A DNA stretch of 64,000 nucleotides from Planotetraspora silvatica (GCF_016863315.1 NZ_BOOQ01000028.1:62001-126000), one strand, 5' to 3'; counted from the stretch's first letter, positions 44,334 through 54,695 are shown. The notes: generated by a model from the letters alone, not told the origin. Translations and numbers: made by a program.

Positions 44334-46025
44334 ATGTCCTCACGAGCGGCGGACCAGCTGATCAGCACGGCCGCGCGGCACAGCGGACGGTGGCTGTGGC
44401 TCCTCGCCGCCACCGCGCTCGCCGGCTCCGTCGCGGAGTTGTTCCTCCCGATGGCGCTCGGCCGTACCCTCGACGCCCTGACCGGGACCACACCGGGCGG
44501 CCATGGATGGCTGCCCACGACCGTACTTCTCGTGATCTTCGTCGTGGCCTGCGACGCGCTCGGCGTCCTGTCGTCCGGAGCGAGCGGGGCACATGCGGCC
44601 CTGTGGTTGCGCCGCCGGGTGGTGGGCCACGTCCTCGCCGTCGGTGCGGCTATGACCAGGCGGTTCACGACCGGCGACCTGGTGACCCGCGCGGGGGTGA
44701 ACGTGGAGGAGGCCGCACGCGCGCCCGAGGCCGTCGTCACCGCCGCCTCGCTGGTCATCCCCTCCGCCGGAAGCGTCGTCGCCCTCGCCCTCATCGATCC
44801 GTGGCTGGCGGCGACGCTCGTCACCGGGCTCCTGGCCATCGTCGGCGTCGTCAGGGCGTTCATGCGCAAGACCACCGCCGCCGCGGCGGGTTACCAGCAG
44901 GCTCAGGGGGAGATCGCGGCCCGGCTCGTCGGCGCCCTCGCGGGCGCGAGCACCATCACCGCGGCGGGCACCCAGGACCAGGAGGCGGGCCGCGTCCTCA
45001 GGCCGCTCCCCCGTCTCCGCGCGCACGGGCTGGCGCTGTGGCGGCTCCACGCGCGCGCGGGTGTGCAGGCCGCCGTGGTGATCCCGCTGCTGGAGACGGC
45101 CGTGCTCGCCGTGGGCGGGCTCAGGCTCGCGAGCGGCGACCTCACCGTCGGCGAACTGCTCGCCGGAGCCCGCTACGCCGTCCTGGGCGCGGGCCTCGGC
45201 TCGGCGATCGGTTACGCGGGCCGGCTCGCCCGCGCGCGGTCGGCAGCCCACCGCCTCGAACGGCTGCTCGCGGAGCGGCCCCTCTCGTACGGCTCCCGCC
45301 CACCGGCGGGCGGGCGCGGGCGGCTGGAGTTCCGCCGGGTCACCGTGCGGGCGAACGGCACGCCGCTGCTGAGCGACATCGATCTGGTGGTCCCCGGCGG
45401 GTGCTGCGTGGCGGTCGTCGGCCGATCGGGCTCGGGCAAGTCGTCGCTCGCGGCGGTGGCGGGAAGGCTGGTCGACCCGGACTGGGGATCGGTGATGCTC
45501 GACGGCGTCCCGCTGCCGGAGATCGGGCGTGACCACTTGCGCCGCGCGGTCGGGTACGCGTTCGAGCGCCCGGTCCTGCTCGGCGCCACCGTCGGCGACG
45601 CCGTCGGCTTCGGGCAGCGGTGGCCGGACGCCGGCCGCATCCACGCCGCGTCGCAGGATGCCTGCGCCGACGCGTTCATCCGCCGCCTGCCCCGGGGATA
45701 CGCCACCCCGATGGCGGAGGCGCCGATGTCGGGCGGCCAGGCCCAGCGCGTCGGCCTCGCCCGGGCGTTCGCCCAGGCCGAGCGGCTGCTCATCCTCGAC
45801 GACGCCATGTCGAGCCTCGACACCCTCACCGAGCGCCAGGTCAGCCGCGCGCTCACCGGCCGGCTGGCCGACCGCACCCGCCTGGTCGTGGCCCACCGGG
45901 TCACCACGGCCGCCCGGGCCGACCAGGTCGTCTGGCTGGAGAACGGCCGCGTCCGCGCGCACGGCACGCACGAATCGCTGTGGGAAGACCCGGACTACCG
46001 GGCGGTCTTCCAGGGGGCCTCATGA
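44334..46025 (+). CDS. ABC exporter half-transporter (RamA/AmfB-like)
   Basis: 563 aa from the ATG preceded by GGGAAGGGG; an earlier in-frame start at 44247 overlaps the hairpin and is rejected. A six-helix membrane domain (from LWLLAATALAGSVAELFLPM) is fused to an ATPase. Walker A is GRSGSGKSSLAA, the signature is MSGGQAQRVGLARAFAQAER, and Walker B is LLILDDAMSSLD. The Walker B carries DD instead of DE, which suggests a degenerate site. It pairs with the next half-transporter to export the lanthipeptide. It overlaps the next gene by 4 nt (ATGA). Confidence 0.92.
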   Translation: MSSRAADQLISTAARHSGRWLWLLAATALAGSVAELFLPMALGRTLDALTGTTPGGHGWLPTTVLLVIFVVACDALGVLSSGASGAHAALWLRRRVVGHVLAVGAAMTRRFTTGDLVTRAGVNVEEAARAPEAVVTAASLVIPSAGSVVALALIDPWLAATLVTGLLAIVGVVRAFMRKTTAAAAGYQQAQGEIAARLVGALAGASTITAAGTQDQEAGRVLRPLPRLRAHGLALWRLHARAGVQAAVVIPLLETAVLAVGGLRLASGDLTVGELLAGARYAVLGAGLGSAIGYAGRLARARSAAHRLERLLAERPLSYGSRPPAGGRGRLEFRRVTVRANGTPLLSDIDLVVPGGCCVAVVGRSGSGKSSLAAVAGRLVDPDWGSVMLDGVPLPEIGRDHLRRAVGYAFERPVLLGATVGDAVGFGQRWPDAGRIHAASQDACADAFIRRLPRGYATPMAEAPMSGGQAQRVGLARAFAQAERLLILDDAMSSLDTLTERQVSRALTGRLADRTRLVVAHRVTTAARADQVVWLENGRVRAHGTHESLWEDPDYRAVFQGAS

Positions 46026-47719
46026 GGGGCGGGCTCGTGCGGATCTTCCTGCGCCGGTCGTTGTCGCGGGAGCCGTACCGGATCGCCCGTCTGGGCGCCT
46101 GGTCGCTGGCCGAGGTGGTGCCCGCGTTCGCGGGAGGCCACGCGGTGGCGCGGGCGGTCGACGACGGGTTCGCGGCGGGGCGTCCCGGGACCGGGCTCGC
46201 CTGGCTGGCCCTGCTCGCCGCCTCCTGGCTGCTGGCGGCCGTCGCGGCCCGGCAGATCCTGCTGAACATCGCCGCGGTGGTCGAGCCCTTCCGCGACGAT
46301 CTACTGACCCACGTGGTCTCCGCCGCGTTGCGGGCGGGACGTGACGGCGACGCCGCGGCGGTGGCCCGGATGAACCATCAGGTCGAGCTCGCCAGGGACG
46401 CATTCGGCGCGATCATCACCGTGGTGAGATCGTTCGTGTTCACGCTGGTCAGCGTGGCGCTCGGCATGCTGACGCTTGCGCCGGCCGTCGTGCCGCTCGT
46501 GCTTCCTCCCGTGCTGCTCGGACTGGTGCTGTTCCTCGTGTCGCTGCCCGCTCTGGCCCGGCGGCAGCGGGACTTCATCGTGGCCGACGAGCGGACGGCC
46601 TCGGCTGTCGCCGTCATGGCCGGCGGTCTGCGCGACGTCGCGGCCTGCGGAGCCGAGGTCCGCGTCGCCGCCACCGTGGGCCGCCAGATCGGCGGCCAGG
46701 CCCGGGCCGCCCGCGCGCTGGCCCGGGTCACGGCCACCCGCACGTTGTCACTCGCCGTGGGGGGCTGGCTGCCCGTCCTCCTGCTGCTCGCGGGCACACC
46801 GTGGCTGATCGACCAGGGGCTGACGGCGGGGGTGGTCCTCGGCGCGCTCACGTACGTCATGCAGTCGCTCACGCCCGCGCTGTCCGGGCTCGTCCAGGGG
46901 CTGGGTGTCAGTGGTGTACGGCTGGCCGTCACGATGGAGCGGATCCTCGGCGGTGCGGTCCGGCCGGAGGTCCCTGAGCCGCGGCGGCGCCCCGAGGGCA
47001 CGGGGCTGAAGCTGAGCGGAGTCACCTTCGCGTACGGTCCCGAGGCGGAGCCGGTGATCGACGGTCTCGACCTGGTCGTGCCGGAAGGCGACCACCTGGC
47101 GGTGGTCGGGCCGAGCGGGATCGGCAAGTCCACCCTCGCCGGCCTCGTCGCCGGAGTGCTGCGGCCGGCCGAGGGCTCCGTGCTGATCGGCGGCGTCCCC
47201 GCGAGTGAGGCGCACGAGGCGGCGCGGGCGCTGATCCCGCAGGAGGCCTACGTCTTCCATGGAAGCCTCGCCGACAACCTCACCTACCTCGCCCCTGAGG
47301 CGCCAGCCGGGGCGGTCGACGAGGCGGTGGCCGCCTTCGGCCTGGCCGACCTGGCCCAGCGGTTCGACGGCTACCACGCCGAGATCGACCCCGCCGAACT
47401 GTCCGCGGGCGAGCGGCAGTTGATCGCGCTGGCCAGGACCTATCTGTCGCCCGCGCGGCTGGTCGTGCTCGACGAGGCGACCTGCCATCTCGACCCCGCC
47501 GCCGAGGCCAGGGCCGAGGCCGCGTTCGCCGCGCGAGGGGGAACGCTGATCGTCGTCGCCCATCGGATCTCCTCCGCGCTCCGCGCCCGGCGGGTCCTGG
47601 TCATGGACGGCACCCGCGTCCTGCTCGGGACACATGAGGACCTGGTCGGCACCTCACCGCTGTACGCCGACCTCGTCGGCCTGTGGGCAGATCACCGCCT
47701 CCCCCATTCTTTGGCGTGA
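46022..47719 (+). CDS. ABC exporter half-transporter (RamB/AmfA-like)
   Basis: 565 aa from the ATG overlapping the previous stop. A membrane domain with six helices (for instance AWLALLAASWLLAAVAARQI) is fused to an ATPase. Walker A is GPSGIGKSTLAG, the signature is LSAGERQLIALARTYLSPAR, and Walker B is LVVLDEATCHLD. The intact DE indicates the catalytic partner of the heterodimer with a degenerate first subunit. The stop TGA (47717-47719) is itself the first three bases of the TGATCA core opening repeat array 3. Long in-frame extensions upstream lie inside the first half-transporter gene. Confidence 0.92.
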   Translation: MRGGLVRIFLRRSLSREPYRIARLGAWSLAEVVPAFAGGHAVARAVDDGFAAGRPGTGLAWLALLAASWLLAAVAARQILLNIAAVVEPFRDDLLTHVVSAALRAGRDGDAAAVARMNHQVELARDAFGAIITVVRSFVFTLVSVALGMLTLAPAVVPLVLPPVLLGLVLFLVSLPALARRQRDFIVADERTASAVAVMAGGLRDVAACGAEVRVAATVGRQIGGQARAARALARVTATRTLSLAVGGWLPVLLLLAGTPWLIDQGLTAGVVLGALTYVMQSLTPALSGLVQGLGVSGVRLAVTMERILGGAVRPEVPEPRRRPEGTGLKLSGVTFAYGPEAEPVIDGLDLVVPEGDHLAVVGPSGIGKSTLAGLVAGVLRPAEGSVLIGGVPASEAHEAARALIPQEAYVFHGSLADNLTYLAPEAPAGAVDEAVAAFGLADLAQRFDGYHAEIDPAELSAGERQLIALARTYLSPARLVVLDEATCHLDPAAEARAEAAFAARGGTLIVVAHRISSALRARRVLVMDGTRVLLGTHEDLVGTSPLYADLVGLWADHRLPHSLA

Positions 47720-48140
47720 TCATGCACAGGTTCGTGATCACCCGCACTCACCTGCCCACTTCCCGTGCGTGATCATGCACAGATTCGTGATCATGCCCGC
47801 CTACCAGCCCCTTTCCCCGCCGTGATCATGCACAACTTCGCGATCAACGTACCCGACCAGGGCAAATGACAACGGTGATCATGCATGAACTCGGCCAACG
47901 CTCGGGCCGCGCATGATCACGAACGGTGTTCCGGCAGGTCAGGCGTGCCGTACGCGAAGATGCGCATGATCACGCCAACGGAAGGCACTGGTCAGAGTTC
48001 GGATGCAGGAAGTTGTACATGATCACGGATTGCGAACGCGCAGGTCAGTGCCGCTTCTTGCGAACCTGTGCATGATCACGCACAAAGAAGTGCCTGGTGA
48101 GGGGGTGTGATCCCGAACCTGTGCATGATCACCGCCCGGG
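47716..48140. repeat. 53-bp two-box repeat array 3 (four forward, five reverse copies)
   Basis: Forward TGATCA cores are at 47717, 47770, 47823, 47876, all 53 bp apart. Reverse cores are at 47914, 47967, 48020, 48073, 48126, also all 53 bp apart. The turn-around is 38 bp, core to core. Box B is present in every forward gap (ending 47755, 47808, 47861) and after the first four reverse cores (offset 20-21). An extra TGATCA or near-copy lies 18 bp inside several cores (47735, 47788, 48108). It lies between the convergent exporter gene and the response regulator gene and fills nearly the whole 460-bp gap. Confidence 0.93.
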
Positions 48141-48179
48141 GGGCGTTGACTGAGCCGCCGCTCGAACTGCTCGCCTCAG

Positions 48180-48836
48180 TCAGCGCCGGGGGCGCTGGCG
48201 GAGGATGCCGATCTCGCGCCCGTTGGCCGGCCACAACCAGCCCGACTCGGAGGCGATCTGGATCGCCTCCACGCGTGACCGGGCGCCGAGTTTGGCGAGG
48301 ATGCGGGACAGGTAGTTCCGGACCGTTCCATGCGAGAGCGAAAACCGCTCGGCTATCTCGCTGACGGTGGCCCCCGCGGCGGCGGTCTCCAGGATGTCCA
48401 GTTCGCGGGCCGTGAGCGGGTTGCCGTCCGTGTCGAGCGCGGCCGCCGCGAGTTCGGGGTCGACCACGCGCTCACCAGCGTACACACGGCGGATGCAGTC
48501 GACGAGATGGCCGGGCTCGGCGTCCTTCACGATGAATCCCCGCACGTTGGCGTCCAGCGCCCGGCGCAGGGCCAGGGGCGTGCCGAGGCCGGTGAGGATC
48601 ACCGTCTTGCAGGTGGGTAATCGCCGGTGCAGTTCGGAGGCCGCGGTCAGCCCGTCGATCCCGGGCATCCCGATGTCGAGGAGGGCGACGTCCGGCCGGC
48701 GGAGACAGGCGAGCCTGACGATCTCCTCGCCTCTCGCGGTCTCGGCGACCACCTCGAGGTCGTCCTCGCAGGAGAGAAGCGCGATCAAGGCCTTACGGAT
48801 CAGGTGCATGTCCTCGGCGAGCAGCAGACGAATCAC
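48180..48836 (-). CDS. NarL/LuxR-type response regulator (RamR-like)
   Basis: 218 aa from a GTG. The receiver domain has acidic D9, phospho-acceptor D54 in VALLDIGMPGIDG and Lys near residue 105 (GFIVKDAEPGH). The C-terminal LuxR HTH is LTARELDILETAAAGATVSE, then IAERFSLSHGTVRNYLSRIL. In Streptomyces the ram operon is activated by the orphan regulator RamR, encoded next to ramB on the opposite strand. The same position here argues for a RamR equivalent. The sensor kinase at 40469 provides a plausible partner. The target promoter is probably upstream of lanKC. Confidence 0.92.
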   Translation of the reverse strand: MIRLLLAEDMHLIRKALIALLSCEDDLEVVAETARGEEIVRLACLRRPDVALLDIGMPGIDGLTAASELHRRLPTCKTVILTGLGTPLALRRALDANVRGFIVKDAEPGHLVDCIRRVYAGERVVDPELAAAALDTDGNPLTARELDILETAAAGATVSEIAERFSLSHGTVRNYLSRILAKLGARSRVEAIQIASESGWLWPANGREIGILRQRPRR

Positions 48837-49114
48837 AAGTGGTTCCCTCGCGCTTCCTTGTCCCCGACACCCGGACCGTGACGGCCGGGCTCACTCACTA
48901 TGGACGCCGGACATCGTTTTCGGTTGCCCTCTCTACCCCATCTATTACCTTTAATCGCGAGTCTTGTCGGCGAAAGCCGTACAGGTCTGGAAATTGCGCG
49001 AATAGCAGAAAAATGCCCGGCCCCACGAGGGAGCCGGGCACGAACGAGTAGCTAGAACCACCTCAGCCCGGTCGATTATGTGATTTTTCGGGCAAAGATG
49101 GAATTTATTGCAAT
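48837..49114. other. Intergenic region with promoter-like AT-rich stretch
   Basis: 278 bp with no gene. The part near 48930-49010 is distinctly less GC-rich than its surroundings (for example ATCTATTACCTTTAATCG) and probably holds the response-regulator promoter. The end carries the hairpin at 49014-49040. Confidence 0.5.
49014..49040 (-). terminator. Hairpin terminator downstream of the secreted protein gene
   Basis: An 8-bp perfect stem TGCCCGGC with its complement and an 11-nt loop lies about 75 bp after the stop of the minus-strand gene at 49115. It would also protect the start region of the response regulator from read-through. Confidence 0.55.
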
Positions 49115-50350
49115 TTATGGGTTCTTATCCGCACTGATGTCACCGGCGTAGTGACCGGTGCCCGCATATTCCGCACGCCAGACGCCATCGCCCATTCCGC
49201 GAAGGCGGCCGCTGAACCAGCCGTCCTTGTCGGTGACGGCCGTGCCCATCGTGCGCCAGGTCCCCGCGCCGGCGGGCCGGAAGCACAGGGCCACCGACTG
49301 ACCGGCGAACGGCCGGTAGTCCACCCGCCCGAGCGGGTCGACGCGCAGCAGCGTTCCGGTGATGCGGACCTGGTTGTCGTTGCGGACGACGTTCACCCCT
49401 TCGATCTCGGTCTGCCTCTTGAGGAAGAAGATCGTCCGAGAGGTGACGACGGTGCCTGCCGCGTTCCTCGCGGTGGCCGTGACCGTCCACTGGCCGCTGG
49501 GGTACCACCGCGACAGCGGTTTCTCCGGCAGGAACAGCCAGGTCTCCCATGCGGACCCGCTGCTGCTGGTGTTCGGGACCGACGTGGCAGCGGCCCGCAT
49601 GGATCCATGCGGGATGGTGTGCGCGGTCGTGACGGCGGCGGGCGTAGTGGACGCGGGCGTGGTCGACGGAGCGCTCCCGGTCTGCGCCGGGAGTTGCGCC
49701 GGAGTCTGGGCGGGAACCTTGGCCGGAGCCTGGGCCTGCGCGGGAGGCGGCGCCTGCGCCGGAACCGGCGCGGGAGCCTTCACCTGCACGGGAGTCTGGG
49801 CCGGAGCAGGCACCTTCGCCTGCACGGGGGCCTGGGCCGGAGCCTGAGCCGGAACCTGCACGGGGACCGGTGCCTGAACCGGGGCTTGGGCCGGAGCCGG
49901 CGGCTGGGCCGGGGCGACGACCTGCGGCGCGGCGGCGGGAGCCTGCGCGGGGACCTGAGCCGGAGCCTGAACCGGAGCTTGGGCGGGAGCTTGGAGCGGG
50001 ATCGGCACCGGCGCCTGAGCCGGCACTGGGGGTTGGGCGGGGACCCCCGGCACGACGTTGCCCGGGTTGGCGGGCTGCTGCGGGACGCCGGGCGCCGGTG
50101 GAGTCTTAGGACCATCTGGAGTCACAGGTCCGGTACGGCCAGGTTCGAGGAGAACGGAGACGGCGGTCGCACCCCGCGCCATCACCTCGATCACGACCTT
50201 GACCGAACCCGACGGCCCCACCACTGGGGTTCCCGGCTTCACCGTGATGGATCGGATGGCCAGTTCATCGGCGGCCGTCGCCGGGGCCGAACCGGCCGCC
50301 AACGTAACCGCCAGTCCGAGGATAGGCGTCGCAATCAAACGTCTCATCAT
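49115..50350 (-). CDS. Secreted Pro/Ala/Gln-rich spacer protein with C-terminal beta domain
   Basis: 411 aa from an ATG pair (50350/50347). A signal peptide RRLIATPILGLAVTLAAGSA ends near ATAAD. A small N-terminal beta domain (DELAIRSITVKPGTPVVGPS) is followed by about 140 residues of P-A-Q-A-P-V repeats (about 80-220) as an extended wall-spanning spacer. A Ser/Thr-rich stretch and a C-terminal Ig-like beta domain with VTATARNAAGTVVTSRTIFF follow. No sortase signal is seen. The stop follows GTGHYAGDISADKNP. An upstream in-frame extension encodes only array-4 DNA and is rejected. Function unknown; the position next to a ram-like locus suggests, but does not show, a morphogenetic role. Confidence 0.7.
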   Translation of the reverse strand: MMRRLIATPILGLAVTLAAGSAPATAADELAIRSITVKPGTPVVGPSGSVKVVIEVMARGATAVSVLLEPGRTGPVTPDGPKTPPAPGVPQQPANPGNVVPGVPAQPPVPAQAPVPIPLQAPAQAPVQAPAQVPAQAPAAAPQVVAPAQPPAPAQAPVQAPVPVQVPAQAPAQAPVQAKVPAPAQTPVQVKAPAPVPAQAPPPAQAQAPAKVPAQTPAQLPAQTGSAPSTTPASTTPAAVTTAHTIPHGSMRAAATSVPNTSSSGSAWETWLFLPEKPLSRWYPSGQWTVTATARNAAGTVVTSRTIFFLKRQTEIEGVNVVRNDNQVRITGTLLRVDPLGRVDYRPFAGQSVALCFRPAGAGTWRTMGTAVTDKDGWFSGRLRGMGDGVWRAEYAGTGHYAGDISADKNP

Positions 50351-50434
50351 GGCCAGTGACCGTACGCAGCCGGAGGTAATCCCCCCGCCCCTGACACACA
50401 CCCCAATGAGCAAAACCCACCCCCCACCCCCACC

Positions 50435-50935
50435 GTGATCATGCACACATTCGCAGATCAGCCCCCGACCAGCCACTTCTCTTATCGTGATCATGCACAG
50501 ATTCGGGGAAGGTGGCGCCGAACTGCGGGTGGGCACCCCTGATCATGCACAACTTCGTGCATCCGGTCCTTGACCAGCCTGTTCCTATGACCTGATCATG
50601 CACGACCCGCGGCACGCTCCATCAACGCTCTTCCAGCGCCCGGCGCCGCCTGAAGCCCCGACTACACCTGCCACCTGGTCGACGTATATGACGGGCCCGT
50701 ACGGCTCTGCATGATCACGGGCGGCATTTCCGCAGGCCATCGCTACTTGTTCCGAACCTGCGCATGATCACGGATGCCGTACCCGCAGGTCGGCACCGCT
50801 TTCCCCGAATCTGTGCATGATCACGACAGAGGAAGGGGCTGGCCAGGGGTGAATCCACGAATCCCTGCATGATCACGGGCCAAGGACCCGCTGGTCAGCG
50901 CTGCCTTCTTCGAACCTGTGCATGATCACGCGGGG
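50435..50935. repeat. 53-bp two-box repeat array 4 (four forward, five reverse copies)
   Basis: Forward TGATCA cores are at 50436, 50488, 50540, 50593 (intervals 52, 52, 53). Reverse cores are at 50712, 50765, 50818, 50870, 50923 (53, 53, 52, 53). The turn-around is 119 bp. Box B ends at 50473 and 50578 on the left. On the right GCTGGTCAG or a close variant starts exactly 20 bp after each of the first four reverse cores (50732, 50785, 50838, 50890). The array lies between the divergent secreted-protein gene (start 50350) and the POT transporter (51113). After it, 50936-51112 is AT-rich and probably holds the transporter promoter. Confidence 0.93.
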
Positions 50936-51112
50936 AGGGGCTCTCGGGAGGAAAGGGTTGTCACTTTGGGCACATTAGGGGGCTGTCGCCTCTATTGTGT
51001 GCCGGAATTACTCTTTTAAGTGATGATTTGGCATAGAAACTAACTAAAACGCAAAGAACGTCCATTTCGGGGGTAACGTGCTGTGGGCACTGCGTGAATC
51101 GGGGGAGAGCGC

Positions 51113-52598
<1,486 letters not shown>

Positions 52599-52609
<11 letters not shown>

Positions 52610-54026
52610 GGGTGAGCGACGCCGTCGGGCGGTAGCCGTTCCGGCCCGGCGAGGCGGCGATGCGGCGGACCGCGTCCTCCAGCACCTGGGGCGGCTGGGT
52701 GAACGGCAGCCGCAGGTAGCGCTCCAGCGTACCCTCCACGCCGAACCACGAGCCGGGCGCCAACCGTACGCCGCAGGAGGCCGCGGCCTCCACCACGGAC
52801 GTCGCGACCGGCGAGTCGAGCCGCACCCACAACGAGCCGCCCCCTCGCGGCACGGTGAAGCTCCAGGCGGGTAACTCCGCGCGCAAGGCCGCCACGAGCG
52901 CCGAGCGGGAGGCCCCCAGAGTGCGGCGGCGCTCGGCACGGCTGTCCTCGATGCGGCCGAACAGGCCCGTGACGACGAGTTGCTCGAAGACCGCGCTCGC
53001 GATGTCCACCGCGGCCCGCAGAACGGCCAGGCGGCGCACCAGCGCGGCCGTCCCCCGGATCCAGCCGATCCGCAGGCCGCCCCACCACAGTTTGGACGCG
53101 GAGCCGATGCTGATCACCCGGCCGTCGGTGTCGAACGATGCGAGCGGGGCCCGCGTGCCGACGTCGTCGATGGCGAGTTCCACCCACGTCTCGTCGACGA
53201 GCAGCGTCGTGTCGTACCGCCGGGCGGCCGCCACCAGTTCGGCGCGGTCGCCGTCGGCCATCAGGTGGCCGGTCGGGTTGTGGAAGTCCGGGATGACGTA
53301 GGCGAGCCTGGACGCCGACTGCCGCATCGCGCTGGTGATCAGGTCCATGTGCCAGCCGTCCTCGGGGATGCCCACGGGCACCAGGCGCGCTCCGCGCATC
53401 CGCGCGACGTCGAGGATGTGCGGGTAGGTGGGCGACTCAACCAGCACCGGGTCCCCCGCCCCGGACAGCAGCGTCATGAGCAGGTGGATGGCCTGCTGCG
53501 CGCCCGTGGTGACGATGATCTGGTCGGGCCGCGTGGCGAGCCCCCGCCGGCAGTATCTGTCGGCGATGGCCTCCCTCAATGTGGCGAGGCCGACCGGGTC
53601 GTAGCCGATCCCGAGGGCGTAGCGATGGTAGGCCTGTCCCGCCTCGGCGACCGCCTCACCGAGGAAACCGGTCGCCGACGGCGCCGCGCTGTGCAGCGGG
53701 AGCAGGCCGTCGTCGTCCGGCGCGATCCACGGGTTGTCGAGCCCGAGCGCGCCCGGTCCCGGAAGGGTGGTCCAGGTGCCCGATCCCTGGCGGCTGTCCA
53801 GATAGCCGTCCTCGCGCAGCCGGTCGTACGCGGTCGTCACGGTGGTCCGGCTGACTCCGAGGGCCTCGGCGAGGTGCCGCTCGGCGGGGACGCGCACCTT
53901 CACCGGCAGCCGCCCGTCCAGGATCAGGCCGCGTACGGCTCCCGCCAGAGCCTTGTAGTACGGGCGGGCGTCGGCCGGGACCTCCACGAGTCTCGCCAGC
54001 TGGGACGCACTAAGATACCGGTCCAT
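52599..54026 (-). CDS. MocR/PdxR-family regulator (GntR HTH fused to aminotransferase)
   Basis: 475 aa from ATG 54026 (ATG 54065 is the alternative). The wHTH (about 20-85) is VRVPAERHLAEALGVSRTTV, then TTAYDRLREDGYL. The aminotransferase class I fold follows, with the PLP lysine K312 in SIGSASKLWWGGLRIGW and the Tyr-based DFHNPTGH segment. MocR proteins use PLP or an amino compound as effector. The divergent YczE-like membrane protein gene is a frequent partner. Candidate operator direct repeats lie in between. Confidence 0.92.
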
Positions 54027-54042
54027 AAGGCCACTTTTCCTG

Positions 54043-54072
54043 ATTGGCTCTTTATTTGCAACCAATTGGCCC
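54043..54072. promoter_or_regulatory. Candidate MocR operator direct repeat
   Basis: ATTGGCTC (54043-54050) and ATTGGCCC (54065-54072) are direct repeats 22 bp apart, about two helical turns. They lie between the divergent MocR gene and the YczE-like gene. MocR regulators usually bind direct repeats at such spacing. Binding is inferred. Confidence 0.45.
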
Positions 54073-54089
54073 GAAAGATGGAAACCACT

Positions 54090-54695
54090 ATGACTGAGAT
54101 CTCGCTACCCCGGTTTGGTTCCCTCTCGTCCAGGCTCGTCCGCCTGTACGGCGGGCTCGTCGTCTACGGCGCCGGCATCGGACTGCTCGTTCAGTCCGGG
54201 CTCGGCCTCGACCCCTGGGAGGTCTTCCACCAGGGCCTGTCGTTCAGGACCGGCTGGTCGATGGGGTTCTGCATCAACCTGGTCGGCGCCCTCGTGCTGC
54301 TCCTGTGGATCCCGCTGCGGCAGCGGCCCGGCCTGGGCACGATCAGCAACGTCCTGATCGTGGGAAGCTGCGCCGACCTCGTGATGTGGCGGGTGGCCCC
54401 GCCCTCCCACCTCGTCGCCGAATGGGCCTTCCTGCTGGGCGGCATCGTCCTGGTCGCCGCGGCGGGCGGCCTCTACATCAACGCGGGCTTCGGCCCGGGG
54501 CCGCGCGACGGCCTGATGACGGGGCTCGCCCGGCTCGGCCTGTCGGTCCGGGTGGGCCGCACCCTGGTCGAGCTCACGGTGCTCGCGGCGGGCTGGATCC
54601 TCGGCGGGACGGTCGGCATCGGGACGATCGTCTTCGCCGTCACCATCGGGCCTCTCACCCAGGTGTTCATGAAGATGTGGCGGCCCGCCGGGTAG
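54090..54695 (+). CDS. YczE/YitT-like membrane protein
   Basis: 201 aa from ATG 54090, which has GATGGA 7 nt upstream; ATG 54078 is in frame four codons earlier. Five helices are visible: LYGGLVVYGAGIGLLVQSGL, GFCINLVGALVLLLWIPL, VLIVGSCADLVMW, WAFLLGGIVLVAAAGGLYIN and ILGGTVGIGTIVFAVTIGP. GLGLDPWEVFHQGLS and GFGPGPRDGLMTGLARLG are the paired family motifs. YczE is linked to a MocR regulator in Bacillus as well. Transport substrate unknown. Confidence 0.85.
   Translation: MTEISLPRFGSLSSRLVRLYGGLVVYGAGIGLLVQSGLGLDPWEVFHQGLSFRTGWSMGFCINLVGALVLLLWIPLRQRPGLGTISNVLIVGSCADLVMWRVAPPSHLVAEWAFLLGGIVLVAAAGGLYINAGFGPGPRDGLMTGLARLGLSVRVGRTLVELTVLAAGWILGGTVGIGTIVFAVTIGPLTQVFMKMWRPAG

Noticed and set aside
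36114-50935. Arrays 1-4 as CRISPR arrays
   Set aside because: The period and repeat size superficially fit, but the repeats are degenerate, the supposed spacers carry box B at a fixed place, orientation flips within an array, and no cas gene is present.
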